A DNA stretch of 42,024 nt, from assembly GCF_016863515.1 (NCBI RefSeq), contig NZ_BOPA01000051.1:1-42024 (forward strand). The letters are read 5' to 3'. The position numbers were made by a program, and so were the translations under genes. Source of the DNA: Micromonospora gifhornensis (GTDB taxonomy: Bacteria; Actinomycetota; Actinomycetes; Mycobacteriales; Micromonosporaceae). The notes beneath the pieces are model-generated. The model made no database searches, was not told where the DNA came from, and saw nothing but the letters and a program-made list of their open reading frames with translations. This document shows positions 6,284 to 14,301 of this stretch, one piece after another; position 1 is the stretch's first letter; each line of letters begins with the position of its first letter.

Positions 6284-7897
6284 ATGCCGTCCAGGACAAC
6301 AACACCCCGGCGTACGCCCCGATGGCTGGTCGCCGCCAGCACATTGGTGCTTGTCGCCGCCGGTACGGCCATCGCCGCGCCGAGCCCCGCGCAGGCCGCC
6401 ACCGTCGACCCGAACGCCACGTACGTCTTCGTCAACCGGCACAGCGGCAAGGCGATGGACGTGTGGAACTGGTCCACCGCCGACCAGGCCCCGATCAACC
6501 AGTTCACCCGCAACGACGCCGCCGTGCAGCAGTGGCGCTTCGTCGACGTCGGCAGCGGCTACTACCAGATCCGGTCGGTGCACAGCGGAAAGGTCCTTGA
6601 GCTGCCCAACGCCAACGACGGCGTACAGCTGGTGCAGAACACCTCGGCCGGCGGCAACACCCGGCAGCATTTCCGGCTGGCCGACTCCGACGGCGGTCAT
6701 GTCCGGTTCATCAACCGGCACTCCAACAAGGCGCTCGACCTGTGGGGCTGGTCCACCGCCGACGGGGCGATGATCTCGCAGTACCAGGACGTCAACGGTG
6801 CCAATCAGCAGTGGCGGCTGATCACCCTCGGCGGCGGCAGCGGCAGTGGCTGCGGCAGTGGCAGCTTCCAGGCCGAGGCGGTGCTCAACGGTGGCACCTG
6901 GACCTCCCGTAACGGTGGCACGACCGTCTACACCGGCGGCGACATGCGGGAGGCCGTGCAGGCCGCGATCAACAGCCTCAACTCCGGCCGGACCAGCAAG
7001 CAGCGGGTCGTGGTACGCGGCTCCGGTTCGATCAGCGCAGGCTCCCGGATCTCGCTGCCCAGCTACACCACGATCGACGTGTGCGGCACGATCAACGTGA
7101 CCGGCTCCGGCAGCGGCGACCAGGCGCCGATCTACTCGCGCGGCACCACCCAGGTCGAGGTGCAGAACCTCAACGTCACCGGCACCCCGCTGTACGGCAT
7201 CTTCATGCGCAACGTCAGCAACGTCATCCTCGGTCAGATCGACATGCGGCTGTCCAGCGGGCTCGGGATCCGCATCGACAACCGGGGCGACACCAGCCAG
7301 TGGAGCCGCAACATCCGCATCGACAACGTGTACGTCTCGGGTGCCCGCGCGCACGCCGTGGAGACGTACGGCGTCGACGGGTTGACCATCGGCACGGTGA
7401 CGGCCCGCAACGTCGGCGAGTCCGGACTGCTGCTCAACGAGACCATCAACGCCACCGTGACCACTGTCGACGCGGAGAACGCCGGCTCCGGTACCGGGTA
7501 CGCGGCGTTCCGGATCGCCAACCGGGCCGGCCGGATCAACTCCGGTTACCCGATCAACATCCGGGTGGGCACCGTACGGGCGCGCGGCGGCGGTCGGGGC
7601 ATCTTCTGCGTCTCGGAGTCCGGCGGCCTGGCGGTCAACCGGGTGGACATCGCCAACACCGGCAACAACGCCATCCTCATCGAGAACTGCTACGGGGTGG
7701 ACGTCGCCGCCGGTGGCGGCACGATCAGCGGTGGCGGTGAGGTGCGGCTGGCCGCACGCAGCGAGTTCCCCGGCAACCGCGACATCACCCTGCGCAACTT
7801 CACCCTGGTCAACAGCCGGATCCTGGAAAGCCCCTGCACAGCCAACCTGGTGATCAGCAACGTGGCCCTAAACAACGCGTCAATCAACCGCTGCTGA
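6284..7897 (+). CDS. Secreted ricin-type lectin plus right-handed beta-helix protein
   Basis: 537 aa, ATG with AAAGGA eight bases upstream. A long signal peptide ends near AQA at about residue 39. Residues about 45-187 form a ricin-type beta-trefoil (CBM13) with two clear repeats (FVNRHSGKAMDVWNWSTAD and FINRHSNKALDLWGWSTAD, each followed later by QQWR). A Gly/Ser linker (GGGSGSGCGSGS) precedes a parallel beta-helix of the pectate-lyase fold (about 200-537), with an AVQAAINSL entry helix and repeated GLGIRIDN / GVDGLTIGTVTARNV coils. Such proteins bind and often cleave plant polysaccharide, most commonly pectin or related uronides. Catalytic residues cannot be assigned by eye. A LacI-type dyad lies upstream. 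Confidence 0.8.
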   Translation: MPSRTTTPRRTPRWLVAASTLVLVAAGTAIAAPSPAQAATVDPNATYVFVNRHSGKAMDVWNWSTADQAPINQFTRNDAAVQQWRFVDVGSGYYQIRSVHSGKVLELPNANDGVQLVQNTSAGGNTRQHFRLADSDGGHVRFINRHSNKALDLWGWSTADGAMISQYQDVNGANQQWRLITLGGGSGSGCGSGSFQAEAVLNGGTWTSRNGGTTVYTGGDMREAVQAAINSLNSGRTSKQRVVVRGSGSISAGSRISLPSYTTIDVCGTINVTGSGSGDQAPIYSRGTTQVEVQNLNVTGTPLYGIFMRNVSNVILGQIDMRLSSGLGIRIDNRGDTSQWSRNIRIDNVYVSGARAHAVETYGVDGLTIGTVTARNVGESGLLLNETINATVTTVDAENAGSGTGYAAFRIANRAGRINSGYPINIRVGTVRARGGGRGIFCVSESGGLAVNRVDIANTGNNAILIENCYGVDVAAGGGTISGGGEVRLAARSEFPGNRDITLRNFTLVNSRILESPCTANLVISNVALNNASINRC

Positions 7898-7914
7898 CCG
7901 CTCTCCCCACACCG

Positions 7915-7995
7915 CCCCCGCGATCTTGCACTTCTGGTCGCCGACATGGGCCATACGCCCGTTGTTCCCCGACCGAAAGTGCAAGATCGCGGGGG
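7915..7995. repeat. Palindromic intergenic repeat, GATCTTGCACTT family, copy 2
   Basis: A perfect 19-bp inverted repeat (7915-7933 with 7977-7995; arm ends GATCTTGCACTT) with a 43-nt loop, filling the spacer between two convergent genes (stops at 7897 and 7999). Arms and the GACCGA before the right arm match the copy at 2284-2355. Its place and strength suggest it ends transcription from both sides. Confidence 0.8.
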
Positions 7996-7998
7996 TGG

Positions 7999-8907
7999 TC
8001 ACGCCGGGGCGGGGAGGCTGCGGTAGGTGCGGGGGGATAGGCCGGTGATGCGTTTGAATGCGACGCTGAGCGCGCTTTCCGAGCCGTATCCGACCGCGCG
8101 GGCGATGCTGGAGAGTGTGTCGTCGCTGCGGCGGATTCGGTCGGCGGCGAGTTCGATCCGCCAGCGGGTGAGGTACTCCAGCGGGCCTTGGCCGACGACC
8201 TCCTTGAACCGTGCGGCAAGCGTGGACCGGGAGACCGCAGCGACCCGGGCCAGTTCGGCCACGGTCCACGGATGGGCGGGGTGGGCGTGCATCGCCCGCA
8301 GCGCGGGGGCGAGCACCGGCTCGGCCAGGCCGGCCAGCCAGCCGGCACCGCGGCCCTGGGCGAGGTGCAGGCGCAGGGTCCGAATCAGCATGACCAGGGC
8401 GAGGTGCTCGGCGACCAGCGTGCCGCCCAGCGGCGCCGACCGCAGCTCGGTTTCGATCTCCCCGATCGCCCAGCGTACGGTTGCGGCCTCCGGCGTCGCG
8501 GCGGGCACGTGGATGACGGGCGGCAGGAGGTCCAGCAGCAGGGCACGGGCCCGCTCGCTGAAGGAGAAGGCGCCACCGATGACGAAGACGTCGTTGCCCG
8601 CGCCGGCCCGGGCCACGCCGTCGACGGCCGCCATGAAGATGGGCCCGGCCGGTTCGGGCGGCGTGTCCGGGTCGCTGGCCAGGGTGAAACCCAGCGGCCT
8701 GGTCAGGAGGAAGCAGTCGCCCTCGGCCAGACCGACCGGCTCGGGCACGCCGTCGACCCGTAGCAGGCAGCTGCCGTGTCGGACGGCGTTGAACTTGACG
8801 CCGGCCGGCGGGTCGAAGCGGATGGCCCAGCGACCGCCGGCCGCCACGGCCGTGGACAGGTGGCTGGTCGCGCGGACGAGCGCGAGCACCTCCTCCAACG
8901 GATCCAC
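7999..8907 (-). CDS. AraC-family transcriptional regulator with cupin sensor domain
   Basis: 302 aa. Residues about 10-190 are the cupin_6 ligand-binding part seen in AraC regulators that control oxidoreductase genes (AGGRWAIRFDPPAGVKFNAV; LLRVDGVPEPVGLAEGDCFLL). The C-terminal AraC DNA-binding domain (about 205-302) has both helix-turn-helix motifs: WTVAELARVAAVSRSTLAAR and LSSIARAVGYGSESALSVAF, closing with GLSPRTYR. It is divergent from the short-chain dehydrogenase across about 90 bases, the usual layout when the regulator controls the dehydrogenase. The ligand is unknown. Confidence 0.9.
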   Translation of the reverse strand: MDPLEEVLALVRATSHLSTAVAAGGRWAIRFDPPAGVKFNAVRHGSCLLRVDGVPEPVGLAEGDCFLLTRPLGFTLASDPDTPPEPAGPIFMAAVDGVARAGAGNDVFVIGGAFSFSERARALLLDLLPPVIHVPAATPEAATVRWAIGEIETELRSAPLGGTLVAEHLALVMLIRTLRLHLAQGRGAGWLAGLAEPVLAPALRAMHAHPAHPWTVAELARVAAVSRSTLAARFKEVVGQGPLEYLTRWRIELAADRIRRSDDTLSSIARAVGYGSESALSVAFKRITGLSPRTYRSLPAPA

Positions 8908-8997
8908 GGTCTCCCCTACTGCTCCTGGACGCTTACTAAAGAGTGATGGATCCTAGACTACGGACAGTCCAGGGCCTCCGCTCATAGCGTGGAGGTC

Positions 8998-9972
8998 ATG
9001 ACAGCCCACACCCGAGTCAGCATCCCGTTCACCGCCCGCGCCACCGCCACCGAGGTCCTCGACGGCGTCGACCTCACCGGTCGTCGGATGATCGTCACCG
9101 GCGGCGCCTCCGGCATCGGCACCGAGACGGTCCGCGCCCTGGCCGGGGCCGGAGCGGAGGTCACCGTCGCCACCCGCAATCCGGCGACCGCCGACGAGCT
9201 GGTGGCTGAGTTCGCTGGATCCGGCCCCGGCACCGTACGGGCTGCCGGTCTCGACCTGGCCGACCTGGCCTCGGTCGATGCCTTTGTCGCGGCCTGGGAG
9301 GGGCCGTTGCACGCCCTGGTGGCCAACGCCGGGGTCATGGCGATCCCGACCCGGCAGCTGACTCCGCAGGGCTGGGAACTTCAGCTCGGTACGAACTATC
9401 TCGGCCATTTCGCCCTCGCTCGCGGCCTGCACGACAACTTGCGAGTCGCCGGCTCGGCGCGGGTGGTGGTGGTGAGTTCCGGGGCGCACCTGCGGGAGGC
9501 CTTCGACTTCGACGACCCGCAGTTCGAGCGGCAGCCCTACGACCGCTGGGCCGCGTACGGCCGGTCCAAGACCGCCGAGGTACTGCTCGCCGTCGGCATC
9601 GCCCGACGCTGGGCCACAGATGGGATCACCGCCAACGCGCTAAACCCCGGCTTCATCACGACCAACCTTCAACGCCACATGGACGACGAGACGCTGCGCG
9701 CGTTCGGGGCGATGGACGAGGCGGGCAACCGCATCGAACAGCCCTACTTCAAGACACCCGCCCAGGGCGCGGCCACCAGCGTGCTGCTGGCAGCGTCGCC
9801 GCTGGTCGAGGGCGTCACCGGCCGGTACTTTGACGACAACCAGGAGGCCGACGTCGTGGCCGGCGGCCCGGAGGCCACTGGAGGGGTCGCCGCGCACGCG
9901 GTTGACCCGGCCGCCGCCGATCGCCTCTGGGCGTACGCAAGTCAGGCCCTGGCGTCTCTCGGACGCGGATAG
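8998..9972 (+). CDS. Short-chain dehydrogenase/reductase
   Basis: 324 aa from ATG 8998; GTG 8989 is possible, but GGAGG at 8991-8995 lies inside that version, while it is rather close to ATG 8998. A classical Rossmann SDR: cofactor motif TGGASGIGTE at about 37-46, NAGVMAIP, the catalytic Ser in VVVVSSGAH, and YGRSK as the YxxxK pair, followed by NPGFITTN. The sequence after the active site (FKTPAQGAATSVLLAASPLV) is typical of retinol-dehydrogenase-like/WW-oxidoreductase-type SDRs, which usually use NADP(H). The substrate is unknown. Probably controlled by the divergent AraC regulator. Confidence 0.88.
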   Translation: MTAHTRVSIPFTARATATEVLDGVDLTGRRMIVTGGASGIGTETVRALAGAGAEVTVATRNPATADELVAEFAGSGPGTVRAAGLDLADLASVDAFVAAWEGPLHALVANAGVMAIPTRQLTPQGWELQLGTNYLGHFALARGLHDNLRVAGSARVVVVSSGAHLREAFDFDDPQFERQPYDRWAAYGRSKTAEVLLAVGIARRWATDGITANALNPGFITTNLQRHMDDETLRAFGAMDEAGNRIEQPYFKTPAQGAATSVLLAASPLVEGVTGRYFDDNQEADVVAGGPEATGGVAAHAVDPAAADRLWAYASQALASLGRG

Positions 9973-10080
9973 CCCTGCCCCACCAGCGGCCGGAGACGTG
10001 CACGCCCAAGGCCACGCGCTTACCCGGGCCATCGGTCGGCTGTCACCCGTCACGCGCGTTTGCACTGGCCGGGAGTGATT

Positions 10081-10133
10081 GAGGCGTTAAAAGGGGCCCC
10101 TTCCTATGCACGAGGCGTTAGGAAGGGGCCCCT
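10081..10133. repeat. GGGGCCCC palindromic repeat between convergent genes
   Basis: A perfect 15-bp stem (AGGGGCCCCTTCCTA at 10092-10106 with 10119-10133) and a 12-base loop. Each arm is preceded by or contains the direct repeat GAGGCGTTA (10081-10089 and 10112-10120). It lies between the ends of the dehydrogenase (9972) and xylanase (10143). It looks like a dispersed actinomycete palindromic repeat serving as a two-way terminator. Confidence 0.75.
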
Positions 10134-10142
10134 CCTTTCAAC

Positions 10143-11594
10143 TCAGCTGGCGTTGCAGGTGGGGGTGCCGGAGGGGGCGGAGCCCGTGCCCTGGAACCCG
10201 AACTCGGTAGTGGTGCCCGGTGCCACGTTGGCGTTGTAGCCGACGTTGCGGAAGGTCACGGCGCCACTGTTGGCACTCGCCTGGGTGTTCCACGAGTTGG
10301 TCACCGAGGTGCCACCCGGGAGTGTCATGTTCACCGCCCAGCCGTTGAGACCGCTGGAGCCGGCGGTCACCCGCACGTGGGCGACGAATCCACCGTTCCA
10401 CGTGTCCAGCGTGTACGTCGCGGTGCAGGCACCGGACGGCGGCGGGGTGGTCGGCGGAGGCGTCGTGGGCGGCGGAGTGGTCGGCGGCGGGGTGGTCGGC
10501 GGAGGCGTCGTGGGCGGCGGAGTGGTCGGCGGCGGGGTGGTGCCACCGGCGTTCAGCGCCTCCAGCGTCGCGTTGTACGCCTGCTTCTTGTTGCCGTTGT
10601 TGTCGAACAGCAGCGGCGTGCCGTAGGAACGCCAGGAGTCGCTGTCCCGGATGCCCCAGACCGTGATGCCGTTGCAGCGCGGCACCGCGAGGCAGTCCTG
10701 GACCACCCGGCGATACGTGTCAGCCTGCTGGCTGCCGGAGCCCTCGATGTCCAGCTCGGTGATCTGCACGTCCACCCCGAGGGCGGCGAAGCTGGACAGC
10801 GTGGTGCGGTAGTTGCTGTTGTACGCCGACTGGGCGTTGAAGTGCGACTGGAAGCCCACGCAGTCGATCGGTACACCGCGCTGCTTGAAGTCCCGCACCA
10901 TGTTGTAGACGGCCTGGGTCTTCGCCCAGGTCCAGTTGTCGGTGTTGTAGTCGTTGTAGCAGAGCTTGGCGCCCGGGTCGGCGGCGCGGGCGGCCCGGAA
11001 CGCGGCCTCGATCCAGTCTCCGCCGGTGCGCTGGAGGTTGGAGTTACGGCGGGCGCCGCTGTTGCCGTCGTCGAACGCCTCGTTCACCACGTCCCACGAG
11101 TCGATCTTGCCGCGGTAGTAGGTCGCGACCTGGGTGACGTGGTTGAGCATGGCCGCGCGCAGCGGCTGCCCTTCCATCCGCTCCATCCAGGCGGGCTGCT
11201 GCGAGTGCCAGGCCAGGGTGTGGCCCCGGACCTTCCAGCCCCGGGAGAGGGCGTGGTTGACGATCCGGTCCGCGGTGCCGTAGGAGAAGACACCCTGCTG
11301 CGGCTCCAGGGCGTTGATCTTCATCTCGTTCTCAGCCGTGATCGAGTTGAACTCACGGTTGAGGATTCCGGTGTAGACGCTGTCGTTGAGCTTGTGCGCC
11401 GCGACCGCGGCCCCGAAGTACCGGCCGCTCTCCGCGGCGGCGGCGCCCAGGGTGGTCCCCGCACTGGCACTGGAGGCCGTCACCACCACGGTGGTGGCGA
11501 CGAGGGAGAGACCGACCACGGCCGAGATCAGCGCGGGGCGTGATCGCAGTCGGGTCGCGGGACGCCCGCTGGCGCGGGCGAACGCGTTGTTCAT
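10143..11594 (-). CDS. Secreted GH10 endo-beta-1,4-xylanase with CBM2
   Basis: 483 aa from ATG 11594 (GAAAGG upstream). The signal peptide ends near ASA/G at about residue 46, with an arginine-rich n-region. The GH10 domain (about 50-348) has the acid/base Glu172 in WDVVNEAF and the nucleophile Glu280 in ITELDIEG, plus HTLAWHSQQPAW and GFQSHFN. A long PPPTTPP linker (about 353-380) leads to a C-terminal CBM2 starting CTATYTLDTWNGG. It hydrolyses the xylan backbone outside the cell, leaving xylo-oligosaccharides and, from glucuronoxylan, aldouronates. CGAAA half-sites lie upstream (11746-11762). Overall the closest match in design is the Streptomyces XlnA type, although those often carry CBM13. 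Confidence 0.95.
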   Translation of the reverse strand: MNNAFARASGRPATRLRSRPALISAVVGLSLVATTVVVTASSASAGTTLGAAAAESGRYFGAAVAAHKLNDSVYTGILNREFNSITAENEMKINALEPQQGVFSYGTADRIVNHALSRGWKVRGHTLAWHSQQPAWMERMEGQPLRAAMLNHVTQVATYYRGKIDSWDVVNEAFDDGNSGARRNSNLQRTGGDWIEAAFRAARAADPGAKLCYNDYNTDNWTWAKTQAVYNMVRDFKQRGVPIDCVGFQSHFNAQSAYNSNYRTTLSSFAALGVDVQITELDIEGSGSQQADTYRRVVQDCLAVPRCNGITVWGIRDSDSWRSYGTPLLFDNNGNKKQAYNATLEALNAGGTTPPPTTPPPTTPPPTTPPPTTPPPTTPPPTTPPPSGACTATYTLDTWNGGFVAHVRVTAGSSGLNGWAVNMTLPGGTSVTNSWNTQASANSGAVTFRNVGYNANVAPGTTTEFGFQGTGSAPSGTPTCNAS

Positions 11595-11736
11595 GGCATG
11601 AGCCTTTCGACGAAGCCGTGCTGATGGAAAGCCGGCTCCGACTACCGCCCAACACGATGGCCTTCCGTCACCTGCGCGGTCGCCCGGTTGACGCGCAGGC
11701 CGGTGCACTCAGCCGGCCATCGTGAGTAGATCGGAG

Positions 11737-11762
11737 CTGTTCTATCGAAAACAGTATCGAAA
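11737..11762 (-). promoter_or_regulatory. CGAAA half-site cluster upstream of the xylanase gene
   Basis: Two direct TATCGAAA copies 12 bases apart (11743-11750 and 11755-11762), overlapping a CTGTT-N8-AACAG dyad (11737-11754), about 145 bases upstream of the xylanase start. CGAAA is the half-site of the dyads at 11880-11890 and 14220-14230. Probably part of the xylan regulator's binding region. The rest of the 318-base spacer 11595-11912 shows no gene. Confidence 0.45.
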
Positions 11763-11870
11763 CCCGTCCGTAAGCTCAACGTGCCTGACGGTCTTCTCGG
11801 CAACGACACGGCCCACCGCGCCGCGACTCCGACGGCCGTTGACCAGAGTTGGCAGCCGGCCGGCATCGAC

Positions 11871-11899
11871 CGCGCGGACCGAAAGTTTCGGTCCGCGCG
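11871..11899. promoter_or_regulatory. 29-base perfect palindrome holding CGAAAGTTTCG
   Basis: A perfect dyad centred on 11885 with 14-base arms; the core 11880-11890 is CGAAAGTTTCG and the outer arms are GC-rich (CGCGCGGACC). It lies 13 bases past the stop of the CE7 esterase gene and upstream of the xylanase gene on the same strand. It could be a rho-independent terminator for the esterase operon, a LacI-type operator, or both. The core resembles the CGAA-N-TTCG site I recall for the Streptomyces xylan regulator BxlR (LacI/GalR family). Confidence 0.6.
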
Positions 11900-11912
11900 A
11901 GTCGGCCGCCGA

Positions 11913-12956
11913 TCAGCCGGCGACCGCCGGCTGCACCGGCCGGGCCGCGCCATCCGGTTGCGGCGCGCCGGGCCGATCAGCCAGCAGGTCGGCGAGCCAG
12001 CGCAGTTGCCGGCGTACGTGCACCGCTTCGCCGTGCTCGTGCCCGTTGAACGGGTAGACGTGCAGGCTCCGTTGCGGCACCGACCCGCCGTTGGCGGCAC
12101 CGTACTGGTGGTAGGCGGCGAACACCGTGCTCGGCGGGCACACCCGGTCGCGCAGCCCCACGCCCAGGTGCAGCGGGGCGGTGGCCCGGCGCACCAGGCA
12201 GGCGACATCCACATAGGACAAGGTGTGTCGTACCGCCGCCTCGGCCTCGCGATGGACGGCGAGGTAGCCGGCGATCTCGCCGTACGGGCCGACGTCGGTG
12301 ATCTCGATGGCCCGCTGAAGGTGGCAGAGGAAGGGCGCGGTGGCGAGCACGGCGGCGATCCCCGACGCCAACCCGGCGACCGCGAGCGCCAGTCCACCGC
12401 CCTGGCTGTTGCCGGCCACCACCACCCGCTGCGGATCGACCGCCGGCAGGAGCCGGGCCGCCTGCACGGCCCGGACCGCGTCGGTGATGAGCCGACGGTA
12501 GTAGTAGCCCTGCGGCGACAGGATGCCCCGGGTCACCGGCGACGGGCCACCGGGCGCGCTGCCGTGCGGGTCGGCCGTGTCGCCGACACCGTACTGGCCG
12601 GACTGCCCTCGGGCGTCCATGAGCAGGTGGGCGTACCCGGCGACGGGCCAGGTCAGCCGCTCGTGCGGGGTGCCCCGACCTCGCCCGTAGCCGACGTACT
12701 CGATGATCACCGGCAGCGGCTCGTCCACCCCGGCCGGCCGGGTGTACCAGGCGCGGACCGGGTCGCCGGCGAACCCGGCGAAGGTCACGTCCCAGGTGTC
12801 GAGCAGGCGCAGATCGGTCGGCTCGGGACGGACGTCGAGCAGCACCGGCACCGCCTCCGCCGCGCCCAGGGTGCCTCGCCAGTAGTCGTCGAAGCCCTCC
12901 GGCTCGGCCACCGTGGGCGCGTACTGCCGCAGTTGGTCCAGGGGCAGGTCGAACAT
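11913..12956 (-). CDS. CE7 acetyl xylan esterase / cephalosporin-C deacetylase
   Basis: 347 aa, no signal peptide, so it acts in the cytoplasm. A complete CE7 alpha/beta hydrolase: N-terminal MFDLPLDQLRQYAPTV and PEGFDDYW, the RGQSGQYGV motif (about 116-124), nucleophile Ser184 in GNSQGGG, Asp270 in GLRDRVCPPST, and His306 in NGHEHG. CE7 enzymes remove acetyl groups from short imported xylo-oligosaccharides (and from cephalosporin C in vitro). It begins 18 bases after the LacI gene on the same strand, so the two form an operon. It complements the extracellular esterase at 4746-6098. Confidence 0.92.
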   Translation of the reverse strand: MFDLPLDQLRQYAPTVAEPEGFDDYWRGTLGAAEAVPVLLDVRPEPTDLRLLDTWDVTFAGFAGDPVRAWYTRPAGVDEPLPVIIEYVGYGRGRGTPHERLTWPVAGYAHLLMDARGQSGQYGVGDTADPHGSAPGGPSPVTRGILSPQGYYYRRLITDAVRAVQAARLLPAVDPQRVVVAGNSQGGGLALAVAGLASGIAAVLATAPFLCHLQRAIEITDVGPYGEIAGYLAVHREAEAAVRHTLSYVDVACLVRRATAPLHLGVGLRDRVCPPSTVFAAYHQYGAANGGSVPQRSLHVYPFNGHEHGEAVHVRRQLRWLADLLADRPGAPQPDGAARPVQPAVAG

Positions 12957-12974
12957 GGGTCCTCGCAGCTGTCG

Positions 12975-14006
12975 TCAGGATCGCGGTGGCGGTGCGGTGC
13001 TCTCGCGCACCACCAGCTCGGCGACCAGGTCGATGCGACTGGTGGGCAGCGCTACGCCGCGGGCGAGGTCGAGCAGCATCTGGGTCGCCGTGCCGGCCAT
13101 GTCGTGAAGCGGCTGGTGCACGGTGGTCAACGCGGGGCCGAGCCAGGCGGAGACCGGCAGGTTGTCGTAGCCGACCACCGAGACGTCGCCGGGCACGTCG
13201 AGACCGAGTTGCCGGGCCGCCCTCAGCACCCCCATCGCCTGCAGGTCGGAGCCGGCGAAGATCGCGGTCGGCCGGTCGGGTCGGCTCAGCAGCTCGATGC
13301 CGTGGGTGTAGCCGGCGTCGAGATGGAAGTTCCCCGAGCGGACCAGGCTGGGATCGACAGGTACGCCGAGTTCCTCGTGCGCGCAGCGGTAGCCCGCGGT
13401 GCGGGCCCGGGCGCAGAGTACGTCCTGCGGGCCGGAGATGACCGCGATCCGGCGATGGCCGAGGTCCAGCAGGTGCCGGGTGGCGAGCAGGCCGCCGTTC
13501 CAGTTGTTGGACCCGACGGTCGGCCCGGAGGCCACGCTCGCGCTGTCGCTGTCGACCACCACCACCGGGATGGCCTGTCGCCGCAGCTGTTTGCGCTGCT
13601 GGTCGGTGAGGTTGCACATGACCAGCAGGACACCGAGCGGGCGTCGGGTGAGCATCGCGTCGAACCAGGGCTGCGTCGGTCGATGGGCCCCGCCCAGCTG
13701 CGAGAGCACCACGTTCACCCCCTGGGGGGCGGTGACCGCCTCGACCCCGCGGATGATCTCCAGCGCCCAGTCCGAGCCGAACTCGTGGAACACCAGGTCG
13801 ATCTGGCCGTCCCCGGTGGTACGCCGAGCGCGGCGTCGGTAGCGGTGCCGTTCCAGGCTCGCCTCGACGCGGGCCCTGGTCGCGGCCGCCACGTCCGAGC
13901 GGCCGTTGAGGACCTTGGACACCGTCGCCGAGGAGACGCCGACCTCCCGGGCGATTGTCGCGAGTGTCGTGGCGCCGAGCGCGGCCGCCGAGCGGTTCTC
14001 AGTCAT
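12975..14006 (-). CDS. LacI-family regulator, probable xylan-utilisation repressor
   Basis: 343 aa from ATG 14006 (GAGGGG five bases upstream); GTG 14021 is the in-frame alternative. The N-terminal LacI helix-turn-helix is TLATIAREVGVSSATVSKVL with the hinge NGRSDVAAATRARV. The periplasmic-binding-like sensor domain follows (IDLVFHEFGSDWALEIIRG; GHRRIAVISGP; DRPTAIFAGSDLQAMG; DVPGDVSVVGYDNLP). It is upstream of the CE7 esterase and divergent from the sugar transporter. CGAAA-type dyads sit at its own start region (14028-14040), at the transporter promoter (14220-14230) and beyond the esterase (11880-11890). I infer repression relieved by an imported xylo-oligosaccharide. Confidence 0.9.
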   Translation of the reverse strand: MTENRSAAALGATTLATIAREVGVSSATVSKVLNGRSDVAAATRARVEASLERHRYRRRARRTTGDGQIDLVFHEFGSDWALEIIRGVEAVTAPQGVNVVLSQLGGAHRPTQPWFDAMLTRRPLGVLLVMCNLTDQQRKQLRRQAIPVVVVDSDSASVASGPTVGSNNWNGGLLATRHLLDLGHRRIAVISGPQDVLCARARTAGYRCAHEELGVPVDPSLVRSGNFHLDAGYTHGIELLSRPDRPTAIFAGSDLQAMGVLRAARQLGLDVPGDVSVVGYDNLPVSAWLGPALTTVHQPLHDMAGTATQMLLDLARGVALPTSRIDLVAELVVRESTAPPPRS

Positions 14007-14027
14007 CGGCCCCTCTACCACCCGGCC

Positions 14028-14040
14028 CCGAAAATATCGG
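14028..14040. promoter_or_regulatory. Possible autoregulatory operator of the LacI gene
   Basis: CCGAAAATATCGG, a dyad differing by one base from CGAAA-N-TTTCG, 22 bases before the LacI start codon. On the minus strand a TAAGTT that could be a -10 element lies just upstream, so the dyad would overlap the transcription start. Confidence 0.45.
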
Positions 14041-14163
14041 AGAACTTAGCATGCCCGGACCGAGCGCCGATGACATCAGTCGATGACTCGGGCGATGGCC
14101 ACCGAGGACAGGCAATCGCTTACCTGCACCACAGTGCCAGTGGCGTAGGCGGATTTCCAGGCC

Positions 14164-14192
14164 TTGACATCGATTTATCGACACACTTAGGT
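14164..14192 (+). promoter_or_regulatory. Promoter of the sugar ABC transporter operon
   Basis: TTGACA (14164-14169), a 17-base spacer and TTAGGT (14187-14192) form a good housekeeping-type promoter. The expected transcription start near 14199 is about 20 bases before the CGAAATTTTCG dyad and 100 bases before the first permease gene. Confidence 0.6.
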
Positions 14193-14219
14193 TCCCGACA
14201 CAAGCTTCGAGCTGATTTC

Positions 14220-14230
14220 CGAAATTTTCG
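14220..14230. promoter_or_regulatory. CGAAATTTTCG operator in the transporter operon leader
   Basis: A perfect CGAAA-T-TTTCG dyad in the otherwise GC-rich leader, just downstream of the predicted transcription start. A repressor bound here would block elongation. It shares its core with the palindrome at 11871-11899, pointing to one regulator, most likely the adjacent LacI protein. Confidence 0.55.
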
Positions 14231-14301
14231 ATGATCGCTGTTGCTCCGCAGCAGCAGGTGGAGCCGTCGGGACGACCTCCCGGACGTGACCGGAGGGGCG
14301 C

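Noticed and set aside
10440..10545. GGCGGCGGGGTGGTC repeats as a separate element
   Set aside because: They encode the PPPTTPP linker of the xylanase.
11781..14234. An 817-codon open frame on the plus strand
   Set aside because: Antisense to the CE7 esterase and LacI genes; repetitive RRAG/VGGE composition and no family features.
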